Shown here piece by piece: positions 1-7,306 of a stretch of 64,000 bases of DNA. This DNA comes from JAIKWW01 sp052169645 (GTDB lineage: Bacteria; Bacillota; Clostridia; Peptostreptococcales; Anaerovoracaceae), in NCBI GenBank assembly GCA_052169645.1, contig JBQNCA010000002.1, forward strand, positions 1 through 64,000, given 5' to 3'. Below the pieces are notes generated by a model. The model searched no databases, was not told where the DNA came from, and saw nothing but the letters and a program-made list of their open reading frames with translations. The position numbers and the translations under genes are program-made. The first letter of the stretch is position 1; each line of letters opens with the position of its first letter.

Positions 1-404
1 GTAAAGGAATCAGTATCATCCTTGTACCATGACTTGTCGGCTGTACCGTTCCAAGGCTTACCCGGAGCGGGCGTTTCCGAAAGCTGTGCTTCATTCTCTT
101 TAATATTTGCATTTGCTTCGCCATTTTCGACAGGATTTTTATTTGAATCCTCATTTTCAGATGCGGTATTATTCTCTTCCGAGCCGCCGACATTTTTATC
201 TGAAACATCAGACTCGGAAGAAGTATTGTCCTCATCCTTTTTATCTGCTGACTGATTATCCTGCGAATCTACAGTATCCTGATTTGTAATCGTCGAAACA
301 TCAGACGTTCCCTCTGCCGATACCGTATATGTCATTCCTGTAAAGGCTGACATCACCATCATGACTGTCAATAATATAGACAGTACTCTTTTTCTCCTTT
401 TCAT
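1..404 (-). CDS. Secreted surface protein, N-terminal part (cut by window start)
   Basis: Reading leftward from an ATG at 404-402, an open frame runs off the window edge with no stop. It begins with a clear signal peptide: MKRRKR, a hydrophobic stretch (VLSILLTVMMVMSAF) and a likely cleavage after YTVSA. About 75 residues of acidic, Ser/Asn/Asp/Glu-rich spacer follow. The last visible residues (PWNGTADKSWY) resemble the opening of domains in large clostridial cell-surface proteins that carry GLUG-type or similar adhesin repeats; this is inference from a short match. A GAGG lies 10 bases before the ATG. The gene lies downstream of pnp on the same strand, separated by an AT-rich gap with a probable terminator, so it likely has its own promoter. 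The C-terminus and anchor type are unseen. Confidence 0.8.
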   Translation of the reverse strand, partial: MKRRKRVLSILLTVMMVMSAFTGMTYTVSAEGTSDVSTITNQDTVDSQDNQSADKKDEDNTSSESDVSDKNVGGSEENNTASENEDSNKNPVENGEANANIKENEAQLSETPAPGKPWNGTADKSWYKDDTDSF

Positions 405-616
405 AAGATTTAACCTCACATCTGTTAAATTTAAAATTAAAGCTTAATACTTTCAAACAATACTTAATCATCTCAATAGTGAGTTATTATCAAAAATCGA
501 ATCTTCCGCAATCCGACTTCATATAAATATGTGTTTCCTTATTTATCACCACCTTTTATCAATGTAATTCATCTCGAATAATCAATAATAATTTTTATAT
601 AATTAAATATTGATTT

Positions 617-637
617 TATAAGTTAAATTAACTTATA
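617..637. repeat. 21-base palindrome (possible operator)
   Basis: The arms tataagttaa and ttaacttata are exact reverse complements around one central A. The site lies about 215 bases upstream of the secreted-protein start. It could be an operator, but chance is possible in such AT-rich sequence. Confidence 0.35.
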
Positions 638-763
638 CCAATTTAAAACTATATTTAAATTATATACACAAACCAATTATTTTTCAATATAATTAATAAA
701 TAAACAGATATATTAATTCGATTATTATGATTGATATATAAATATATGTATTAATTTGGTTAT

Positions 764-790
764 ATTGAATCTTTTTTAAGAAGATTCAAT
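764..790. repeat. AT-rich inverted repeat
   Basis: Ten-base arms attgaatctt (764-773) and aagattcaat (781-790) pair perfectly over a 7-base loop. There is no good T-run on either side, so its role as a terminator is uncertain. Confidence 0.35.
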
Positions 791-852
791 CATCATCGAC
801 CTATATTTTTATGAGTACAATTCAGTCTTTTATTTTCCAAAAAGCTGAAAAT

Positions 853-885
853 CGCTGCAGCTGTTTATTTTTAACAGTTGCAGCG
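853..885 (-). terminator. Probable pnp operon terminator
   Basis: A 13-base stem (853-865 with 873-885, one G-U pair, cgctgcagctgtt on the plus strand) encloses a 7-base loop. On the minus strand it is followed by ATTTTCAGCTTTTT. It lies about 130 bases past the pnp stop and has the stem length and GC content of an intrinsic terminator, although the T-tract is broken. Confidence 0.65.
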
Positions 886-1015
886 ACTTCGCCGACAGGA
901 TTTATCCTGTAATTCTTATCTGATTTTTCATTTGATTTTAATCCCTGAGGCATAAAGCATGCTTATTGTTCATAGACTCTATTTTGAAGGAACTCTTTAT
1001 AGCAATTTTACAAAA

Positions 1016-3115
1016 CTATTTTCTCTTTATATCGCTGAAATCCGCACGCATCAGATTTATTCTGCCCTGAGCATCTATTTCATATACGATTACATCAAGT
1101 TCATCGCCTTCGTTCATAACATCCTCGACTTTTTCAACTCTATGCTTCGCCATTTTGGATATGTGAAGAAGTCCTTCCTTGCCCGGAAGTATTTCGATGA
1201 ATGCTCCGAAGGTCATAAGTCTCTTTACTACACCGTGATAAGTCCTGTTAACCTCAACATCGGCAGTCAGCAGTTCAACCTGAGCTTTTGCAGCATTTGC
1301 GGATTCCATATCCGGAGCTGCAATATATATGTTGCCGTCATCATCAATATCCATCTTTACACCGGTCTCGGAAATAATCTTATTGATTGTCTTTCCTCCC
1401 GGTCCGATGACGGTACGAATCTTATCGGCATCAACCTTCATAGTTATGATACGGGGAGCATAAGGGGAGAGCTCGGCTCTCGGTTCGGGAATCACATCGA
1501 GCATCTGTTGAAGTATAAATTCCCTGCCTTCATGAGCTTGCTTGAGTGCCGTATCGAGAATTTCTCTGGAAATACCGTGAATTTTTATATCCATTTGAAT
1601 TGCAGTTACACCGTTGCGAGTACCCGCAACCTTGAAATCCATATCTCCGAGGAAATCTTCCATACCTTGAATATCACTAAGTACAGCAACATTATCTCCC
1701 TCTTTTATAAGTCCCATTGCAATACCCGAAACAGGATCTTTGATAGGCACACCCGCATCCATCAATGCAAGAGTGCTTCCGCAAACAGATGCCTGAGATG
1801 AACTTCCGTTTGAGGAAAGGACTTCCGACACCAGTCTTATAGTGTAAGGAAAGTCTTCCTTTGAAGGAATCATAGGAAGCAGTGCTCTCTCCGCCAGAGC
1901 ACCGTGTCCGATTTCTCTTCTGCCCGGACTTCTCGGAGAACGAGCTTCACCGACACTGTAAGCAGGGAAGTTATAGTGATGTATGTATCGTTTTTCAGTA
2001 TCCTCGGTAATACCGTCAAGAGTTTGAGACTCACCCGGAGCTCCAAGAGTTGCAACAGTGAGAACCTGAGTCTGCCCTCTCGTAAAAAGTCCGGTTCCGT
2101 GAGCTCTCGGCAGATAGCCCGTTTCGCACCATATAGGACGAATCTCAGTAGTCTTACGACCGTCGGGACGAACGCCGTCACTGAGTATAAGATCTCTCAT
2201 TTGTTCCTTGCGAACCTTATACATAACATCTTCGATATCTCGTGCATTATCGGGATATTCTTCAATAAATTTTTCTCTTGTAGCAGCTTCTACCTGATCC
2301 ATGGCTTCCTGGCGACCGCTCTTGTCAAATACCTGAATAGCTGCTCTCATATCGGCTGTTGCAAAAGCTCTGACAGCTTCTTCAAGCTCTTCGGGAATTT
2401 CACGAACAGGTACGGGCTTTTTTTCTTTTCCGATTTCCTCAGCTATGGCGGAAATAAATTCTACAATTTTCTTTATTTCTTCATGTGCCATCATTATCCC
2501 GTCAAGGATTACATCCTCCGGCAGTTCGTTAGCACCGGCTTCAACCATCATGATTGCATCGGCAGTACCTGCAACCGTCATGTTGAGATCGCTTACTTCT
2601 CTCTGCTCAAGGTCGGGATTTACAATAAACTCTCCGTCAACTCTTCCTATACGAACGGTACCTGTCGGACCGTCCCACGGTATATCCGATATTGCAAGAG
2701 CAACGGACGAACCTATCATGGCTGCGATATCGGACTGACAGTCGTTATCCGCACACAAAACGGTGGCAACAACTACTACATCGTTATAATACCCCTTTGG
2801 AAAAAGAGGTCTTATCGGTCTGTCCATAAGTCTTGCCGAAAGAATAGCCTTTTCCGAAGGTCTGCCCTCTCTTTTTATGAAACCTCCCGGAATTTTTCCC
2901 GCAGCATACATCTTTTCTTCATAATCACAGCTCAAAGGGAAAAAGTCTATATCCTCTCTCGGCTGAGCGGATGCCGTAGCCGTAACGCTTACAACGGTAT
3001 CGCCGTATCTGACAACAGCTGCACCGTTTGCCTGTTCGGCAACCTTGCCGACTTCGATTTCCATAAGCCTGCCGCCGACTGCAGTCCTAAACGTATGATA
3101 ATTTTCAAATTTCAT
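1016..3115 (-). CDS. pnp: Polynucleotide phosphorylase
   Basis: Phosphorolytic 3'-to-5' exoribonuclease that degrades mRNA and can add 3' tails in the cytoplasm. The 699-residue protein is full length. It has two RNase PH-like domains (about 1-230 and 310-555) around a helical linker, a KH domain with GPGGKTI, and a C-terminal S1 domain with GVVKRLMTFGAFIEI. The SSSQASVCGS stretch is the phosphate-binding active-site motif. The start MKFENYHTF is set by a strong GGAGGA 7 bases upstream; a longer in-frame extension from a TTG at 3205 lacks a ribosome binding site and is not conserved in the family. It follows rpsO, the usual order. The 228-base gap before it holds several inverted repeats that could be a leader for autoregulation, as known for pnp in other bacteria. 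Confidence 0.98.
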   Translation of the reverse strand: MKFENYHTFRTAVGGRLMEIEVGKVAEQANGAAVVRYGDTVVSVTATASAQPREDIDFFPLSCDYEEKMYAAGKIPGGFIKREGRPSEKAILSARLMDRPIRPLFPKGYYNDVVVVATVLCADNDCQSDIAAMIGSSVALAISDIPWDGPTGTVRIGRVDGEFIVNPDLEQREVSDLNMTVAGTADAIMMVEAGANELPEDVILDGIMMAHEEIKKIVEFISAIAEEIGKEKKPVPVREIPEELEEAVRAFATADMRAAIQVFDKSGRQEAMDQVEAATREKFIEEYPDNARDIEDVMYKVRKEQMRDLILSDGVRPDGRKTTEIRPIWCETGYLPRAHGTGLFTRGQTQVLTVATLGAPGESQTLDGITEDTEKRYIHHYNFPAYSVGEARSPRSPGRREIGHGALAERALLPMIPSKEDFPYTIRLVSEVLSSNGSSSQASVCGSTLALMDAGVPIKDPVSGIAMGLIKEGDNVAVLSDIQGMEDFLGDMDFKVAGTRNGVTAIQMDIKIHGISREILDTALKQAHEGREFILQQMLDVIPEPRAELSPYAPRIITMKVDADKIRTVIGPGGKTINKIISETGVKMDIDDDGNIYIAAPDMESANAAKAQVELLTADVEVNRTYHGVVKRLMTFGAFIEILPGKEGLLHISKMAKHRVEKVEDVMNEGDELDVIVYEIDAQGRINLMRADFSDIKRK

Positions 3116-3185
3116 ATATTTCCTCCGTAATATAATGCCACATAGAAGTGACCCGACTTGACAATTCGACTCATCGGCTCGACCG

Positions 3186-3205
3186 TTGCATAAAAGCTTA
3201 TGCAA
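3186..3205. repeat. Inverted repeat in pnp leader
   Basis: Perfect 8-base arms ttgcataa and ttatgcaa enclose loop aagc, about 70 bases upstream of the pnp start. A stem-loop in a pnp leader is a plausible processing or autoregulatory site; this is inference. Confidence 0.4.
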
Positions 3206-3298
3206 ATACCTCCGGTACGATGAAGCGGATTCTCAAGTCATGCATCACCTACATGCAGACCGGGTAAAAAAACATCCATTACCGAATGTTTTAAATAT

Positions 3299-3336
3299 AT
3301 TAAAGCGGAGCATGCAAAAGCAAACCCCGCTTAAAT
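3299..3336 (-). terminator. Possible rpsO-pnp intercistronic hairpin
   Basis: On the minus strand AAGCGGGG pairs with CTCCGCTT (one G-U) around a 14-base loop just after the rpsO stop, followed by TAATATATTT. This could be a leaky terminator that lets some transcripts reach pnp. Confidence 0.4.
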
Positions 3337-3343
3337 ATCAAAC

Positions 3344-3610
3344 TTATTTTCTCAGACCGAGACGAGCGATAAGAGTTCTGTATCTCTCAAGATCTTTGCC
3401 TTTAAGGTAGTTAAGCATATTTCTTCTTTCACCTACCATTTTAAGCAATCCTCTTCTGGAATGATGATCCTTTTTATGAATCTTGAGATGCTCGTTGAGG
3501 TCATTTATCCTGTAAGTAAGGATAGCAATCTGAACCTCCGGAGAACCTGTATCTCCTGCATGAGTGGCATATTCGGCAATAATCTCCGCCTTTTTCTTCT
3601 GATCTATCAT
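3344..3610 (-). CDS. rpsO: 30S ribosomal protein S15
   Basis: Primary 16S rRNA-binding protein of the small subunit platform. The 88-residue product matches the family's usual 88-89. It carries the conserved GDTGSPEVQ and the DHHSRRGLLKMVGERR block near the C-terminal half. The start MIDQKKKAEI is fixed by GGAG eight bases upstream; the upstream in-frame extension lies in the untranslated leader. A strong promoter lies about 110 bases upstream, and the leader contains GC-rich stems that could serve S15 autoregulation, which is known for several unrelated S15 leaders. It precedes pnp. Confidence 0.98.
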   Translation of the reverse strand: MIDQKKKAEIIAEYATHAGDTGSPEVQIAILTYRINDLNEHLKIHKKDHHSRRGLLKMVGERRNMLNYLKGKDLERYRTLIARLGLRK

Positions 3611-3718
3611 TTTTTTCTCCTTTGCTTTAATTCTCCGGCAGCCGGGTGAAACGTCGGAGTGTCGTAAAACACAGCCGTCGGAACGATTAATTCGGGTATA
3701 AACCCGCATACATATTAT

Positions 3719-3747
3719 AGTATATATCCGAGAATTTTTAAAGTCAA
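3719..3747 (-). promoter_or_regulatory. Sigma-A type promoter of rpsO(-pnp)
   Basis: On the minus strand TTGACT (3747-3742) and TATACT (3724-3719) are separated by exactly 17 bases. Transcripts would start near 3712 and carry a leader of about 100 bases with the small stem cgggt/acccg at 3693-3706. Confidence 0.75.
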
Positions 3748-3802
3748 CACATTTGAAGCATATATCCGTTTCAAAACAAGCTCTAAATTCATTTTAATTT
3801 AT

Positions 3803-4729
3803 TCATGGAAGCTTATGATATTTTCTTGCAAACTTTACATCCTTTCTAAGCTGAGATTGAAGCTCCTCAATGCCTTTAAATTTTTCTTCAGTACGCATCA
3901 GCTTAAGAAATTCTATTCTAACATCACTGCCGTATATATTTTCATCAAAATCCAGAATATTTGTTTCTATGTTTTTGGAATAATTCCCTATAGTAGGTTT
4001 GTTCCCTACATTTGTAACGCTGTTGCGGCGCTTGCCGTCAACGTGACAATATGTCACATATACTCCGTTTGCCGGCGATACCATGGAATCGTCTATAGTA
4101 ATATTGCAGGTCGGAAATCCTATGGTTCTTCCTAACTGATTTCCGTAAACAACAACACCTCTTATGGCATAATTTCTACCCATAAGCATTGCCGCCGACT
4201 CCACATCTCCTGAGGTAATCTTTTTACGTATCAAAGTGCTGCTGACTATTTCACCGTCTACAGTCACAGGCTCCTTAACGACCGTTTCAAAACCCATTTT
4301 TCTTCCGAATTCACAAAGGCTTTCCGCATTTCCGGCAGCTTTATAGCCGTAAGAAAAATTAAAACCGCATATAGCGATGTCCGCTTTGAATTTATCACGC
4401 AGGAGCTTGCCCGCAAAATCCTCGGGTGAAATGTGCATCATGGTTTCATCGAAATCGGGAGAAAACATGTAGTCTATTCCCAATTCCTCTATTAGAGCCA
4501 CTTTTTCATCCTCATACAATATGTTTTTTACTACGGTTTCACCCGACATAACATTTTTGGGATGATTGGAGAAAGTGAAAATTGCACTTTTCAATCCTCT
4601 TTCAGCTGATATTCTGACAGCTTCGGTTATGAGAGCTCTGTGCCCCATATGAATGCCGTCAAAATTACCCAAAGCTACGACCGTTCTTTCTATATCATCT
4701 ATTTCATCTAAACTTCTGAATATTTTCAT
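3803..4729 (-). CDS. ribF: Bifunctional riboflavin kinase / FAD synthetase
   Basis: Makes FMN from riboflavin and then FAD. The 308 residues cover both domains. The N-terminal nucleotidyltransferase shows GNFDGIHMGH at residues 21-30 and the STLIRK element near 165. The C-terminal flavokinase shows GRTIGFPTCNI, PANGVYVTY and NVGNKPT. The ATG overlaps the truB stop as ATGA and has no strong ribosome binding site, so translation is likely coupled to truB. The truB-ribF-rpsO order is standard. Confidence 0.96.
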   Translation of the reverse strand: MKIFRSLDEIDDIERTVVALGNFDGIHMGHRALITEAVRISAERGLKSAIFTFSNHPKNVMSGETVVKNILYEDEKVALIEELGIDYMFSPDFDETMMHISPEDFAGKLLRDKFKADIAICGFNFSYGYKAAGNAESLCEFGRKMGFETVVKEPVTVDGEIVSSTLIRKKITSGDVESAAMLMGRNYAIRGVVVYGNQLGRTIGFPTCNITIDDSMVSPANGVYVTYCHVDGKRRNSVTNVGNKPTIGNYSKNIETNILDFDENIYGSDVRIEFLKLMRTEEKFKGIEELQSQLRKDVKFARKYHKLP

Positions 4730-5832
4730 CGCACAAATACCTTGCCGACTTTATAGATCTTTCTGTCGGCATCGGCTGCCGCCGTACCTATGAAACGATC
4801 GTCGCTGTCGTATACCAGATAAATATTTGAAAATCTGTCCTTCTTTGAAATAATATTTTCTTCCAATAATTCAGCGTTACGAAATGCAATCTTACCGCCG
4901 TTTACATATTTGAGCCGTTCCGTCTCGGAAAGCCTAAGTCTGCCGAAGCCTGAAAGCATTTTATCCACCGGTAAAAGCATATCAGCCACTTCTCTCGGAA
5001 GCGGATGCTCGAGGCGGGTACTCATGATTTCTTCACGAGCTATATGCTCCGCAGCTTCGATTTTTTCGAATATGTCCTCAAAGGTCACTGAATCAGCAAG
5101 TTTGAAGCTTCCGCTTCGCACTCTTATCAACTCCGACATGACCGCTCCGCAGCCGAGCCTGTCGCCTATATCCCTGCAAAGACTTCTTATATAAGTTCCT
5201 TTTGAACAATGTACATCTATCAGTATCCTGCCCGGCTCATGAAAAATACTGATCGGTTTTATACTGTAAATTTCAACGTTCCTCGGTTTAATTTCCACAG
5301 CTTCCCCGCTTCTTGCATATTCATAGAGCTTTTTCCCGTTGACCCGTATTGCGGAATATATCGGCGGAAGCTGCCGTTGTGCTCCCACCATATCGCACAG
5401 GCAGGCTCTTACCTCAGCCTCACTCACATCCGCCGCATTAACAGCTACGGCGGTTGCCATGAACTCTTCACTCCCCGCCGCAGCACCGCTCGCACCGGTT
5501 TCAACGTCCGCAACAGCAGCCTTGCCGATCGTCGTATCATCAACGTCCGCCGCAGCGGCAGCCTTTATCCCGCCTGTATTCGCACCCCACATGTCGCATG
5601 TATCCGTTCCGAGTCCGAGAAGCAGCTCGCACCTGTACTCTTTGTCGTCCGACTCCAAGTACTCCACGGCTCTTGTAGCCGAACCGACACATACGGGAAG
5701 AACACCGACCGCCATCGGATCAAGAGTTCCTGTATGCCCGACCTTTTTTGTGCGAAACAGGCGGCGTATGGATGCTACAGCATCATGTGAAGTCATTCCT
5801 GCCGGCTTCAGCAGGTTCAATACCCCGTCCAA
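4726..5832 (-). CDS. truB: tRNA pseudouridine(55) synthase TruB, with inserted segments
   Basis: Converts U55 of the tRNA T-loop to pseudouridine. The catalytic aspartate is D38 in GHTGTLDPMAVGVLP; the KLYEYAR and CSKGTYIRSL motifs are also present. I choose a TTG start (5832-5830), because GAGGAG lies 6 bases upstream and the family begins with GVLNLLKPAGMTSHD; a longer open frame upstream overlaps the preceding gene. The product is then 368 residues, against about 290-310 usual. The excess comes mainly from an alanine-rich, low-complexity insert (about residues 88-135: KAAAAADVDD and ETGASGAAAG) and a second insert around HIAREEIMSTRLEHPL. The start lies 2 bases past the preceding stop. Confidence 0.95.
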   Translation of the reverse strand: MDGVLNLLKPAGMTSHDAVASIRRLFRTKKVGHTGTLDPMAVGVLPVCVGSATRAVEYLESDDKEYRCELLLGLGTDTCDMWGANTGGIKAAAAADVDDTTIGKAAVADVETGASGAAAGSEEFMATAVAVNAADVSEAEVRACLCDMVGAQRQLPPIYSAIRVNGKKLYEYARSGEAVEIKPRNVEIYSIKPISIFHEPGRILIDVHCSKGTYIRSLCRDIGDRLGCGAVMSELIRVRSGSFKLADSVTFEDIFEKIEAAEHIAREEIMSTRLEHPLPREVADMLLPVDKMLSGFGRLRLSETERLKYVNGGKIAFRNAELLEENIISKKDRFSNIYLVYDSDDRFIGTAAADADRKIYKVGKVFVR

Positions 5833-5834
5833 GC

Positions 5835-7280
5835 TCAGCTCCTCTGCAAAGCATCCGCAGCTATAAATTCGGTATCGCCGGCATCCAGCTTCAGCATTTC
5901 TTCCTCTACCGTGCTGCGTATAAAAGCAAGAGTTTCTTCCATATTTTTTTTCACCGTGCATCCGGCGGCATGCGTATGTCCGCCGCCTCCGAGCCTCTCA
6001 CACAGCTTTGCTACATCAAAATAATCCTTGCTCCTGAATCCGACCTTTACCTCGCCGGGTTTCTTCTCACGCAAAAATACGGCAAGCTCCACACCCTTTA
6101 TATCTCTCAAAATACTGTTGATGCCGTCGCTCTCATCTGTCTTGGCATCGCATTTATCATACATATCGAGAGTGACATAAGCCATGGAACATCTGTTGTC
6201 ACAAAACATTTCCATATTTCCCATAATCATAGAGTGCAGCTTCAGCTTCTGCACTCTTTCGCTCTGAAACAAAATTATATTGACAGTCTTGGTATCAATT
6301 CCCGCATCATAAAGCTCTGCTGTTATTATATGCGTTTTCTTTGTAGTATTCGTATATTGGAAATTTCCGGTATCGGTAACTATACCCGTATATATAGCTT
6401 CGCCTATCTCCTTGCTTATATCAAGGCTCATAAAGCGATAAAATTCATATAAAAGCTCTGTCGTCGCGGAAGCTGCGGAATCGACCATATTCACATCTGC
6501 AAAATTGTCGTTGGACATATGATGATCTATATTCGCCGTGGTTTCTCCCACTGAAAAAAACAGCTTCGTTCTCTTTGGAAAACGCTCCGCATTGCTGCAA
6601 TCCACCGCCACGCACAAATCACGCCGCTCAAGCTCCTCATCCTCATCAACATGCTTTATCAAGCCCTCTGTCAGGAATTTCAGATTGTCGGGAACTTCAT
6701 CCTCTATAAGAATTACAGCATCCTTGCCCAAATCACGCATCATCCTGCAAAGAGCACATGCCGAGCCTATGGTATCACCGTCGGCTACATAGTGAGAAAA
6801 TATATACATGGAATCTGCCGCCATAAGCGTATCCGCCATAGCTCTCATAGCAGGCAATCTCGAATCAGTTTCTTCAAGATAATCGCTTTCCTCCCATTCA
6901 TGTACAGATTCTTTTATATTAAGACTGTCTATGACCTCCGACATATGCATAGCATAATCCAAGGATGTGTCAACTCGAAATCTCAGCTCGGGAATATGTC
7001 TTATTTTTACATTTCTGCCGATTTCCTTGCGTATAAAGCCTGAAGCTCTGCGAAACGCCTCTATTATATCGGAATTTACGGAATCATCAGAACTTACATT
7101 TTCTCCCATTGCCATTATATATACAACGGCATAGCTGCCGTCTCTGCTCACCTCTACTTCAGATACGCTTATCATACCGTTTTGAAGACGAGGATCTTTT
7201 AATTGTTGTTTTACAAGGAGGTTCCCTATTATTCTCTTTATCTCGCCTCCAAGCTTCTCCGCTCTGTGCCCCTTAGCCAT
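5835..7280 (-). CDS. rbfA-nrnA: RbfA - NrnA fusion (ribosome-binding factor A joined to DHH phosphoesterase)
   Basis: One uninterrupted 481-residue frame joins two proteins that are usually separate. Residues about 1-118 are RbfA (MAKGHRAEKLGGEIKRIIG to the KIRHIPELRFRVDTSLDYAMHM region), a KH-fold 30S maturation and cold-adaptation factor. Residues about 145-470 are a DHH/DHHA1 phosphoesterase of the NrnA type (nanoRNase / pAp phosphatase) with SHYVADGDTIGSA, DCSNAERF, NIDHH and GGGGHTHAAG. A short acidic linker (HEWEESDYLEE) separates them. ATG at 7280 is preceded by GAAGGGA. The two genes are neighbours in many Firmicutes, so stop-codon loss is the simple explanation. It sits between infB and truB. 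Confidence 0.93.
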   Translation of the reverse strand: MAKGHRAEKLGGEIKRIIGNLLVKQQLKDPRLQNGMISVSEVEVSRDGSYAVVYIMAMGENVSSDDSVNSDIIEAFRRASGFIRKEIGRNVKIRHIPELRFRVDTSLDYAMHMSEVIDSLNIKESVHEWEESDYLEETDSRLPAMRAMADTLMAADSMYIFSHYVADGDTIGSACALCRMMRDLGKDAVILIEDEVPDNLKFLTEGLIKHVDEDEELERRDLCVAVDCSNAERFPKRTKLFFSVGETTANIDHHMSNDNFADVNMVDSAASATTELLYEFYRFMSLDISKEIGEAIYTGIVTDTGNFQYTNTTKKTHIITAELYDAGIDTKTVNIILFQSERVQKLKLHSMIMGNMEMFCDNRCSMAYVTLDMYDKCDAKTDESDGINSILRDIKGVELAVFLREKKPGEVKVGFRSKDYFDVAKLCERLGGGGHTHAAGCTVKKNMEETLAFIRSTVEEEMLKLDAGDTEFIAADALQRS

Positions 7281-7306
7281 ATAAAGTCCCTTCTTTGTCG
7301 GGAAGA

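Larger units (their letters stand above)
405..1015. other. AT-rich intergenic region between pnp and a secreted-protein gene
   Basis: This 611-base stretch has no credible gene on either strand. It holds a probable pnp terminator (853-885), an AT-rich hairpin (764-790) and a 21-base palindrome (617-637). Base composition is far more AT-rich than the flanking genes, as expected for promoter DNA of the leftward secreted protein. I could not pick a convincing -35/-10 pair. Confidence 0.6.

Noticed and set aside
22..289. Two plus-strand frames opposite the secreted-protein N-terminus
   Set aside because: Ser/Phe-rich shadows of the acidic Ser/Asp spacer. The minus-strand frame with signal peptide is the real one.
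959..1801. 280-codon plus-strand frame covering the end of pnp
   Set aside because: Antisense shadow of a conserved gene with no supporting signals and a composition unlike a real protein.
1904..3130. 408-codon open frame on the plus strand, antisense to pnp
   Set aside because: It is the mirror of pnp codon bias. It has no ribosome binding site, no recognisable domain, and pnp is certain on the other strand.
3116..3343. Riboswitch in the rpsO-pnp gap
   Set aside because: Only simple inverted repeats were seen; no known ligand-binding motif was recognised.
5835..7280. Possible frameshift artefact joining rbfA and nrnA
   Set aside because: The frame is continuous across the linker, both parts are complete, and the linker looks like normal protein, so I treat it as a true fusion pending read checks.
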